Source: Alviniconcha marisindica
Taxonomy: Eukaryota > Mollusca > Gastropoda > Provannidae
Direction: 5' to 3'
NCBI GenBank assembly: GCA_018857735.1
Contig: JABMCL010002259.1
Coordinates: 325,001 to 389,000 of the forward strand
Length of the DNA: 64,000 nucleotides
The notes beneath the pieces were generated by a model that searched no databases, had not been told where the DNA came from, and was given only the letters and a program-made list of their open reading frames with translations. The position numbers were made by a program, and so were the translations under genes. This document shows, one piece after another, positions 12,746 through 22,990 of this stretch; the stretch's first letter is position 1; every line of letters starts with the position of its first letter.

Positions 12746-15700
12746 TTGAAGGACATAATGTACAGCTGTAAGTGGTCAAAATACATGTGTTTTTTTCACA
12801 TACAAAGTACACACTTCAAAAATGTTTATGAACAATATAAGACATACAAACACAATGGTCTACGTTTCATCTCTTGCATGGCACTAGTTTACATTTGCAA
12901 CATACCAAAATGACAACTGGAACATGCCAAAGTACGACTGGAACATACCAAATATACATCCTCCACTAAACCGATGGAAACAAAATGCACTTTGAGAAAA
13001 CAGTAATGGCACTGTGCTAGAACAACGGAACATGTCTGAATAGTGGTTGATTTGGGCCTAAATCCTCACTCGCGTCTCTATGCACGCGTTTTCAATACCT
13101 TCAGTGGTGTGAAAGTCGTTTTGATCTTTCCACTGCACACTTATTTATGACGAACCCTGTCTGATTCCACATTTACTTTGTTTCTTCCTGCCAACAAAAC
13201 AGGAAACTGGAGAAAAGATGTCGCTACACTGCTACATTAGAATACAAAAGTCAACTGAAGTGTAGAAAACTGCGCGAAAAGAATAATCGCCTCTGAGACT
13301 GCAAACTTCAGACTGTATGATATGTCTCATTCTGTGTTAAAGCTATTATTCATATACAGTATTTCAATATACATAGATAGATATCTTTATGTATTTTATG
13401 GTTTTGGGGATTGTATACAAAATCAGGCTAAAGGGTGACTTTAAAGGTAAGGAGTAAAAGAAGAAAAATTACCACAAATATTCGCATTCTAAAAACATCT
13501 TATAATTTGAAGTACATAAAATCAATACCACATATAGATCTTAAAAGTGCGATTCAAACATCTCAAACTGTAAAAACGCAAACTGGGAGATTTTCCATTA
13601 TATAAGTTTGATGTCGTCCATCTATTGGAAAGTTAACAATCGTTTAGACCACTGCGTATGCAACAAAGTCCAGTGTTGTCATGATAGAAATATTTTCCCC
13701 ACAAATTGTAGTATATGACAATGGTACATATCCCATCATATAAAACATTGATCATCATTTCAAAAATAGATATTAAACACAAGTGGACAATAACGATCAT
13801 AATAATAAAAATAACAAACTGAATATCTATATCAGATAATCTACCACCAAAGAATAACTACACGATCAATCAACTCACATGCATATGATGACGATTTTGT
13901 ATCAAGAAAATATGGACGATCAAAAAACAAAAACATACATACACGAATTATACACTAGAAAAACCATCCTGAACATGGCAATAGTAAAAGTGGTGTACAG
14001 TAGTTTACAGAAATAAAACTCTGCCGCCCGACAAGGGCAGTAATATGGCACAGAAAGGGAGTTAAAACGATCTGGGGATATAATGTGCACCATGCGAATT
14101 GCACCAAACGCAGCAACCCTGCACAACCTGTCCACAGCAGACTGGCCAAACCATCTTGCCTGGTTGTAAATCGGAACGGGGAATGGGGCAGCGTGATGTG
14201 TCGCTGTCAAACCACCAAGGTGCTAGCATTTGACCGACAGTACCCTTTTTCAAAATGGAAGGGGGGGGGGCGGGGGGGTGTTAAGTAAGTAACTTGCTGT
14301 TTTACGCCCAGTCTCAAAATTGGGAAAGGGGGGGAGGGGGGGGGGGGGGGGGATAGACGTGTAGCACAGCTCTTTTCAGCTGTGTGAATTACTGAGCAGT
14401 GACTGACGGAAACTGCCCATCGATATCTATATTTCCTAAGGAACTCGCGGTCACTTTATCAAGGGGCGGTTGGATTAAACGGAACAACTGTAAGAGTTGT
14501 ACAACATCAGGGTATGAGATTCTCTGTGGTATTTTTGCACCCGGCGTTTCTGCCCCACAAATCGGTTACAGATGGCGATTCGTTCTGGGATCGGCTACGT
14601 GGCAAGCAGGACAAGACCAGTCTGCTGGAAGGGTGTGAACATGTGAGACACGCAGCACCATCATCTCTTTGCCTCATCACCTGTCTTTCTCACTTGTATC
14701 GCCGCCGTCACGACGGAGTCCTAGCCCTATTCAAAGTGGTAAGGATGGCCTACAAAAAGCACTGGCTTCTCTCACCGATCAACTCCGCACCACTCCTTAC
14801 AAATTGTTGTTGTTGTTTCTTATTACAGTCGAGTTTTACGATGATCGAAGAGATACGGTGCCTCTATACAAGAAGGAAACCCTTCCACCCTTCAGAAATA
14901 ATGGAGTCATCCAAGTCAGGAGCGCCCCCTACACAGCACACCCCTGCGTACCATGGAATGAGATGAGACCATTGGATAAAGCACCAGAGTGAAGTTTTGT
15001 AGTTCCCTCCTTTATCTTCAGAACACAGCTCAATCACATTCCAACACAAAAACGCCAGTTACGACAAATGTTCGCTCTCTTCAGCGAACGAATTCTTTTT
15101 CTCTTTTTTTTCTATCGCACAACGGACCATGTCCCCCAAAGAATGTTAAGACAAATCTTTGATCAGCGTGTGAATAAATCGCGTCTTGGCTGTCGCCTTC
15201 CGACTACTGTGCGTTACATTAGCGCTGTATGTTGGCATGTGACTGAGCTGATGCATAAAATCTTAATACAATGGTATACACTGAAACTCTCATAGTATAG
15301 AAAGACTTTAGAAGACATGTGGATAGCCGAAGACTGTAGAAGTTAGTCAACACAAACCTTTGAAGTGTTACACACCAACCACACAATAAACACAGACGTG
15401 GTAACCTTCCAGTCCTCCTAAAAACAACAACAACCCAACAGCGAAATGCACCGTTTCATGGACGATGGCAACATTGCGTAGATTTGTGTTGAAAACTTGT
15501 GTAGTCCCCCGTTACGAAGCACGGCCGACTGCTGCGTCAAGTGTCAGCTTTCTATACACAGCGCAACGCAGCCAGTGCCTGATGTCGAGTCTGTAAGTCT
15601 GGTGTGCGCAGCAAATGATCTGTAAGTTTGGTGCTCGTCGCATTTTTTTTTCTCCCTCGTCCTGTGGCCAAGTCAGTGATGGGTTTTGTACACCCAGTAA

Positions 15701-15844
15701 AAAGTCTGTAGTTTGTCACAGAAGGCAACAACAGTAGTAAGTCACAATCAAAACAAACCAAAGACAAAAATGAATAACTATTAATTATAAATCACCTTCG
15801 CAATCGTAACCGTCATAATAGTGATTAACAGCACCTCCTAACAA

Positions 15845-15850
15845 TTTATT
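15845..15850 (-). terminator. possible polyadenylation signal AATAAA
   Basis: On the minus strand AATAAA lies about 320 nt downstream of the TGA at 16169-16171, in A/T-rich sequence. It is the nearest canonical hexamer I noticed after the stop. Further AATAAA hexamers occur on this strand near 8885 and 7733, so a longer 3' UTR, common in this family, is equally possible. Confidence 0.35.
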
Positions 15851-16168
15851 TTGTATTAAGTGTGTATCTTTTAATAATTAGAAAAATAAAGTGAAACGCC
15901 ACTATAAAAAAATAAAAATAAAATAAAAAATACTGTTTATACATGAACAGAATCAAGTCATTTTCAAGATCGGATAAAAACAATAATTTGCACAATTGGT
16001 CGTAACAGACATGATGTTATTCTTCGCCGTAACTTGAGCCTATTTGACATTCACCTGTGACCAGTCATCGGCCAATCACAGAGCACCGAGAAAAGGGGGG
16101 CGGGCACATCTGTGCAGGTTCCCGTCAGGGGGAGCAGGCGGACGGGAGGGTGGGGCAGACTTGGCCAA

Positions 16169-16287
16169 TCAGGTGGAAGGGGGCAGAGGCACAGGAATGT
16201 GGTAATATTTGCACAAGGCGCGCTTACAGGCATTGCGCACCGAGTCTCGACACACCACGACACGACCGTCTTCTGTTGTTTCCACAT
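16169..16287 (-). CDS. mbl: CCCH zinc finger 6 exon and stop codon
   Basis: A 119-nt coding segment completes a split GAT (Asp) codon and encodes VETTEDGRVVVCRDSVRNAC, KRALCKYYHIPVPLPPST and TGA. The finger is CX7CX4CX3H. Its context, DGRVVVCRDSVRNACKRALC then KYYHIP, parallels muscleblind finger 2 ([20 protein letters not shown] then KYLHPP), including the short acidic spacer and GRV strand before the first cysteine. With the preceding exon it forms a complete tandem pair in the even/odd muscleblind arrangement. The acceptor GTGTGGTGTGTTTCAG|ATG is strong and the phase (1+2) matches. Termination just after a PVPLPP motif looks natural. An open frame continues upstream of the acceptor into repeat-rich intron and should be ignored. 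Confidence 0.82.
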
Positions 16288-18455
16288 CTGAAACACACCA
16301 CACTCGCACTTCAATCTCAAGGAAAGCGGCCACTTCCGCTGGACATTTTTGGTGACCTTTAAAAAAAGGGAAAAAGTAATCAAAAACTGGCATCAACCCG
16401 TCTGACATTCGGCGATCTTGAAACCGCCCTTTTGGGGGGAAGGTAGTCAAAACGGGCATGCAAATAGTCAGCATTAACCCGTTTGACATTTGGTGACCTT
16501 GAAAAAAGAACAAACAAACAAACAAACAAAAGGCGGTGGGGGGGGGGTATCAAAATTGATATGAACCCGTTTTACATTTGGTGACCGTGAATGAAATGGG
16601 ACAGTGTAATCAAAACTGGCGTGAACCGGTTTGACATTTAGGGACTTTGAAACAGCTCCTTTATCAAAACATGTGTCAAATAACCTATCTCACAAGTGCC
16701 AAATCAGCACTGTTATCACACAGCACTTTGCACATTTTGTGACACTGGCTTTAGATCACAGACACGTGGAGTGTTCGTGTTTGGTTGGTAAGGCGCGTTA
16801 GCATACAAAGTTTGTTGGACGAAAGGATTCATTGGCACGGACAACACTTGACTCTGCTTGTAGCAACCCGCACTTTTTAAAGGGCGGAAAAGGTACAACA
16901 ATTCGGAAGGCATGGAGCAAACGGTTCCTTTCCCTTAAACAAAACACATGGAAATGCTCGAAGCCTGAGACTTAAGCCTTGAAACTAGCAATACAGGTGA
17001 AATAATATCACCTGAACAAAAAGCGGACTCCCCCATCCATTGCCATAGTATTCACAAGTCCATGGATGGAGCAGTACCAGCGCTTGGGTGGGGTGGGGGG
17101 GGGGGGGGGGGGGGGGACGAAGATATGTTGTACTTTGAACACAGCTGTGACTCGACTAAAAACAAACAAAAACACACAAAAAAAACATCTACATATATTT
17201 AGAAACTTGTTTTCATCGAATATTTAAAAGATAATATTATATTAAAGAGTATTAAAAAGAAAAACCACCAAAACTCCAGACAGACAGAGACGCTAGCGAA
17301 AGCTTCAGAGTTGAGAGCGGCGTGGTGCATTTACACCTGGCTGTCCTGACACAGCTGAGCGCGGCTAGCAGTCCACTGAAACGCACAGAGGTGGTCACAC
17401 CTCCCAGCACCCTTCCTCCAAACTCAGCCATAACTGGAGAAGCACTACCTAGGCCACAATTGGTTACGCATTGAAGAAGTACCACCCCTTTCCGCGCATC
17501 GGTCTACAGAAATCTACTTTAGTGTTAAGCCCGTTCTTAACTGGGCGAATGTTTGTTCGCCGAACATACTTCGGACAGTTCGACGAACTACGATTCGTTT
17601 CTTAATTGAACTTTTAGTTCGCCGAACATGGTTCGGACAGTTCGACGAACTTTACTTCGTTCTTAACTGGCTTGTAATGCGATGCAAGCTTCGGCCCGAA
17701 TTTGCCTACATTTTGGATCATGCTGTCTGCTGCGCGTCTGCCGCAAGTCAATATACTTTAATCATCCCTCACAGGGTAACTACTATCTTCTTCTGGGTCC
17801 CAGAGACAAGGCTGTGCCTCTCACAAATCAACAAATAAAAAATCCTTCCTTGTTCTTCCTCAACCACAGGAGAGCTGTGCTCTCAGCCAATCAGAGGCAA
17901 TGTTCGTCGAATAGGGCGAATGTTCCCAGAACATGTTGAGTGGACCCCGAACATAGCTTCGTCGCAGTTGGACGAATACTCCGAACTATATTCGCGAAGC
18001 AAAAGTTCGCCCAATTAAGAACCAATTATATTCGCCGAATACTCGCAACTATGTTCGCGAACAAATGTTCACCCAGTTAAGAAGGGGCTTTAGGCCCACT
18101 TGTGCTGCCGTGAGCAGTGTCAGCGGCTATAAACGTTTCTTCCCTAGCTCCTCACAATACCCCGTCCCCAACAAGCCTTGCGGTTTCTGTGGACGTTAAG
18201 CACAACGTTGACTTTTTCCTCACAATGCTGATGTAACCCGCCTGACACAATCTTGGCCGTCTGTTCCAAAATTACTGCCACTTGGGCACCAGTGAAAAAA
18301 TCGTTTTCGCCCTTGCCAAGTAGCTACACGGAGAGTGGCTCTGGTCTGGAATGACTGACGCCTGTGCTGCGAAAGTCCGATTCAACTCTTGTCCAGATCG
18401 CAGATGCAAATGCACCAACCCGCGCACAGCCCGAGCCGAACAGTGGTGTAAATTG

Positions 18456-18497
<42 letters not shown>

Positions 18498-18629
18498 AAT
18501 TGCCAGAGAGAGAGAGAGAGGGAAAAAAATTGCCACAGAGAGAGAGAGTGTGTGTAAACAGCCAGAGAGAGAGAGAGTGTGTGAGTGTAAATTGCCAGAG
18601 AGACAGAGACGGTGTTGACCTGACCTTAC
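16288..18629 (-). other. mbl: muscleblind last intron
   Basis: A 2.3-kb intron between the finger 5 and finger 6 exons. Close to the acceptor (about 16330-16680) it has four to five diverged copies of a unit around CCCGTTTGACATTTGGTGAC, then unique sequence, a poly-G run at 17098-17116, and a 562-bp MITE at 17528-18089. A (GA)n tract at 18461-18495 lies just downstream of the finger 5 donor. Confidence 0.75.
17528..18089. mobile_element. Harbinger-like MITE with TTA target duplication
   Basis: The ends are inverted repeats. The left end reads AGCCCGTTCTTAACTGGGCG. The reverse complement of the right end reads AGCCCCTTCTTAACTGGGTG, and similarity continues through GTTCGC(C)GAACAT for about 40 bp. 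The element is flanked on both sides by TTA (17525-17527 and 18090-18092), the 3-bp target duplication typical of PIF/Harbinger elements. The left part contains two copies of a roughly 85-bp module with short palindromes (GTTCGCCGAAC, AGTTCGACGAACT). No transposase frame is present, so it is non-autonomous. Confidence 0.85.
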
Positions 18630-18714
18630 CTTCAGTGACATGCACCATACGGCAGGAGGGGCGATCACAAAGCCCCGCCCTAAAATCGCGGCACAGTGGG
18701 AGGGTGTCCAGCAA
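18630..18714 (-). CDS. mbl: CCCH zinc finger 5 exon, in frame with muscleblind
   Basis: An 85-nt exon enters in phase 0 and leaves in phase 1. It encodes LLDTLPLCRDFRAGLCDRPS then CRMVHVTE. The finger is CX7CX4CX3H with all four ligands present. The lead-in LDTLPLCRDF resembles the LxxLEVCREF lead-in of muscleblind finger 1. The acceptor GTTGTTTCCCTACAG|TTG has a good pyrimidine tract and the donor GAAG|GTAAGG is strong. The upstream exon ends in phase 0, so joining gives FDRNKQ|LLDTLPLCRDF without a frameshift. A finger-only exon beginning just before the CRDF motif copies the DRLE|VCREF exon design. It may belong to mbl, or to a separate downstream gene whose start I cannot find. Confidence 0.8.
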
Positions 18715-20140
18715 CTGTAGGGAAACAACGGTCGCCGTTACTCTACCTTATAGCGTGCGCTCACTCTGCCGCAGCGTTACGCTTACTACACAGTCTCGCA
18801 ACGTTACACACACAATGACGACGTTAGGTTACGTTTGATGAACACAGGCCACAGTACTGGACCTTCTCCAGACAAGACAATGATCAATGACGGAGACAAC
18901 AACACCGTTACAGCCGTTATAGCCGGTTTCTCGGCGTTTCCGTGCTGGCTAACATGAAGGACACATGGAGTGGAGGTGGGCGACGAATGAATGTCAGCAC
19001 AACACAACAGTAAGAGTGAACAGCTTGGGACAACACGGTCACATTTTACAGGCATACATGAGTGCATACGAACAGTGTACAACGATACTTTTTACAGTGC
19101 ACAACAGATTGAAACAACAGAGCAAGAGTATACAGCGATTATGTTCCTCGTAATAGCGGAACAAACCCCTTTCCTCTGTATACTACACGTCTATCCCCAG
19201 AAAACTGTCTGATCTGATGCAGCTATTTATTATCATCGCCTACAGATACATTTTACAAGAAAAAATTGCAGCTTGGAGAAAAAGAGCAATGCAGCAGAAA
19301 ACCAATTTTGAGTCCCTCATGCCGTTTGGGCAGTCGACCATCTCGGTTCGAGTTACTTTGACAAAGAACTAGAATGTCATTATCAAAGCATTTACTTAAA
19401 AACGAAAACACCAGAAATGCGCTTACTGCCTTGCTCTTTAATCACCAGAATTTAAAAACACAAATCCCAAACTATAGGCAAGTAGATATATATGCCTTGC
19501 GCGAAATACCAAGAACGAAATCAAGTTGAAAAATTCCCCAGTAAGAGGCTACAAAGCTATTAGTATAAAAAAGCATCCAAACAGAACAGAAAAAGACGTA
19601 AATAAAACGATACGAAAAGTGATGCAACATCAACCGAAAACATATTACATAAAAGCATGTAACCAAAGAGGTTCCACAAGAAACAGCCACAATAGCAAAT
19701 AAGTATAATGAGTCCTAGCCGCTTGCAGTAATTTGAACCCAAGAAACAAGCATTAGAAAGCTGTAATTTAGTTGATAAAAAACGAAACAAAAAAAAGAGG
19801 GGTATAAATAAACATTGGCGGGACGTGTTAGGAGTAGTGCTTAGAAGCTCTTGGTGTGCCTTGCAGAAAACGTGTGCGGTTTTATTGGCCAAACTGTCCG
19901 TCTAGGTCTAGCGTGCTGAGAGGAACGGGAAGATCACTTCGCCAGTCGCGTGCTCCTCCCTCATCTAGGAAGCTGCCTGCCTTTGGCACAGCTTTACCAT
20001 AGGAAGTGGTCAGGGTTTATCTGCCGGCCGTCCTAGCCAACCGAGTCTGCAAAAAGGGCCTTGAGCATAACGTGGTATTACTAATAAAATGCAGAAATGT
20101 GGGCAGGATCAGATCAAGAAAGGTTCAAGCTTGGGGGGGT

Positions 20141-20180
<40 letters not shown>

Positions 20181-20703
20181 CTTACTGAAAATAATACGGC
20201 TTCTCCGTTACATACGTTTTTGACCAGTTATTCTATTTTGCTGTTCTGTTTTAATGGGGAGGACCTGGGCGTCATTTGTTTGCTGACTTGATCCAGAAGG
20301 AACCACTCTCGGGCAAGAATTTCCCATTTTACCCACTCTCTCCCACACACTATCGGCCAAGACCAATTTCAGTTTTTTATAGACCTGTGACCCCAAACCT
20401 CACCTTGGTTTTTATTCACTTACGACATATCCCTCTTTCCCAAACCTTTATCAACACGACCATAGCTGGTTACTGTTAACTCGGCTTATCAACAGGCTTC
20501 TATAATCATATTCTTCTTTCCAAGCACTTGAAGAAAGGTGCGTCAACAACATGGGTTGATTTTCGATTTTTAAAGTTTTTTTGTTTGTTTTTCCCCTTCT
20601 TTTTTCTCTCCTTTCTAGACTCCACCCCCTTCCCAAGTCTCTCCTCAAGGCCTTCCGCCCCCCACCCCCTAGTGAAGCAAGTGTCAAAAGCAAGGGTAAG
20701 TAC
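18715..20703 (-). other. mbl: muscleblind intron before finger 5 exon
   Basis: A 2.0-kb intron, the shortest in the window, joining the Ala-rich exon to the finger 5 exon. It holds A-rich unique sequence and a long poly-G run at about 20144-20177. I see no further exon in it. Confidence 0.7.
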
Positions 20704-20867
20704 CTGTTTGTTTCGGTCAAAGTACTCAACGTTATAGGCATTAGAGGGAATTTTGCGGGAAACCCCCACTGCAGCAGAAGCCGCCGCTGCAGGCGACGTC
20801 AGCGTCCCGACCACCGCGGCTGCTGCTCCCACCCCGGGTGGTTGAGGGGCGGCCACCACCAGCGGGT
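20704..20867 (-). CDS. mbl: muscleblind exon: Ala/Val-rich C-terminal segment
   Basis: A 164-nt exon completes a split codon (T|AC, Tyr) and ends in phase 0. It encodes PLVVAAPQPPGVGAAAAVVG, TLTSPAAAASAAVGVSRKIP and SNAYNVEYFDRNKQ. The first two thirds are low-complexity Ala/Pro/Val, like the Ala/Thr-rich tail of vertebrate MBNL proteins. The last part, NAYNVEYFDRNK, is more complex and probably conserved. The acceptor GCCCGCTGCAG|ACC lies in GC-rich sequence and the donor is AAACAG|GTACTT. The phase fits both neighbours. Reading through the donor gives a further 62 residues of basic low-complexity sequence, which is probably intron. The exon is supported by phase and composition rather than by a motif. 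Confidence 0.75.
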
Positions 20868-21789
20868 CTGCAGCGGGCAGGCATCGGGGCGTGGCAGGGT
20901 TTTGCATAGAGTGAGAGTGCGGCGAAGCGGGGCATGCAGAGAGCAGAACGGTCAAGCACACAGGTTCGTACAGGAAGGAAGTGTTTTGTGTCACAGGGCG
21001 GGTCAAAGTGACAACCCACAACACAACATGAAACGAAAGAACCAAAAAAATCCATCCATCTGGGGTTAATCATGATCATACATAATCAGCAAATCAAAAA
21101 AAGTACGTTTCAAAGCGTCAAACAATTAAAAACGGAAACGAAGAGAACGAAAAGAAAAAAAAGATGAGGAAAAGAAGTTAAAAAACCAAAGCATCAAACC
21201 AAAGTGTAGTAAAGAAATAATGAATCACAATGCACACAGAACACACTGGACTAAACAATATAGAAACACTTTGACAACATGTTGCGATGGGGAAGAGGGG
21301 GGCTTTTTAAGCAATGTTCCTGCTTAAAAAAGAAAAGAAAAAAGTTGTCAAAATATTTCTATTCTACAGCATGAGTGTATTTCTACTTCATGTGCATCAT
21401 ACAAACAAGTGAAACAGAGGGCAACCGCATTTTTTTTAATGCTGAAAGTCTTAGAAGTAAAAGCAACTATTATATAGCGAACGTGATGAAATTTTTCCTC
21501 TACAAGAAAGCAAGTGAAGTTTTATGGACATTAGACGACCAAAAGAAAATGTCATGCCAGAATTGTAGATTGAAGCACCGAAAACAGAAAGACACTCACA
21601 AAAAACAACATGATTTTAAACGCGTGTTCATAATCCTTCCTATTCAACGATTAGCGGCGACTCGTTAGCAAGACGTAGGAAACATGGGAGGGCATTTATA
21701 TAACCGTACAGAAAGAAAACAACCGACATCCCACAAGACTAATGCTGATTATACATATACGTGAGATCAACACACAAAGGTGCTAATGC

Positions 21790-21900
21790 GTGCAATCATT
21801 TATTTCTTCTTGAAATGTTGCTTTAGGCCACAGAGACCATATAACTAACAAGGACTGTTAGGGACGGGGAGCCCAGGACGGCCACCTCGACTCTCACACA
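21790..21900 (-). mobile_element. SINE 3'-tail-like fragment
   Basis: On the minus strand the fragment reads CCCGTCCCTAACAGTCC, then TCTGTGGCCTAAAGCAACAT. It matches the tail motifs near 57770 and 61080-61185 (CCGTCCCTAATAG followed by GGACGTTAAGCAAC). It is diverged and has no head, so it is a truncated copy. Confidence 0.5.
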
Positions 21901-22319
21901 GCTCCTGATCTCTGAGCAATCGTTTCTAATTTGTCACAAAATAAGTACATTTAAATACTGTAAAAATGGTACGTTGTTGTTGATGATGTTTTCTTTTTGT
22001 TGCAAATTTGCGTGTGTTTACGCCAACACTTGGCAAGGGGGGAGGGGGAGAGACAGAAAAACGCCCTTCCATGTTCGGACTTTCCGTTTATTTTTATTTT
22101 TAAATAGGGCATGTCCCTTTTCCACGGCCGACTGGACTAACTGTAAAGGAAAGAAACCTCTGGTCATGAAAACGGCACTCAGGCCACCTTTAATCGTGTG
22201 ACCATTCTGTCACTCGCACTTTATGACTGACCCACAGCTTTAACTGTCTTACCATACTGTCAGTCGGTGGACATACATTCCGTCTGAAATCTTTTGCCAT
22301 CTTTAGTTAACCATACTCA

Positions 22320-22990
22320 ACTCGGACAGGGTGCTTGTCCAACATCTTTGACCGTACACTCGGATGTAATGCCTATCCAGCACCTTTGTCTCTGCAACTA
22401 TACGCTTGCTCGGACACACAGTTTCCTGGACATCTTTACCTGTGTTATTAATATACTGCCTCTCGGACACAGTGCTTGTCCAATGCCTTTCACTGTACGT
22501 GTTAACATACTGCCTACCGGGCATAGTGCTTGTCCAACACCTTTCATTGTACGTTTTCGTCATACTGCCTCCCGGACAGGGTGCTTGTCCAAAACATTCA
22601 ACTGTACGTGTTGTCATACTGCCTCTCGGACAGGGTGCTGTCCAAAACATTCAACTGTACGTGTTGTCATACTGCCTCTCGGACAGGGTGCTGTCCAACA
22701 CCTTCAACTGTACGTGTTGTCATACTGCCTCTCGGACAGGGTGCTGTCCAAAACATTCAACTGTACGTGTTGTCATACTGCCTCTCGGACAGGGTGCTTG
22801 TCCAACACCTTCAACTGTGCGTGTTGTCATACTGCCTCTCGGGACTGGTGCTTGTCCAACACCTTCAACTGTACGTGTTGTCATACTGCCTCTCGGACAG
22901 GGTGCTTGTCCAACACCTTCAACTGTGCACGTTACCATGCTGTCGCGCGGACTGAATGGTTGTCCAACACCTTTAAATGTGTCACCGTTC
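22320..22990. repeat. 53-54 bp minisatellite
   Basis: About twelve copies of a unit containing TGTTGTCATACTGCCTCTCG and GACAGGGTGCTTGTCCAACA occur. The copies in the middle are nearly identical and the outer ones diverge. Because few stop codons occur in the unit, three overlapping plus-strand frames stay open for up to 269 codons; these are not genes. Confidence 0.94.

Larger units (their letters stand above)
4141..16168. other. 3' flank of muscleblind, no gene recognised
   Basis: I see no convincing coding exon on either strand in this 12 kb. The part from about 9900 to 16168 is A/T-rich and comparatively poor in simple repeats, compatible with a long 3' UTR of the minus-strand gene followed by intergenic DNA. 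The part from 4141 to 9900 holds a long (GA)n tract, several poly-G/C runs, a poly-C/poly-A run near 8692-8742 and a minisatellite at 7060-7350. Open frames of 60-140 codons here show no family resemblance. Confidence 0.6.

Noticed and set aside
16169..18714. Finger 5/6 exons as part of a ZC3H10-type gene
   Set aside because: Not adopted as the primary reading. ZC3H10 has three fingers with different spacers, while the GRV-C-x-DS context and exon phases fit muscleblind better. It is kept as the alternative in the findings.
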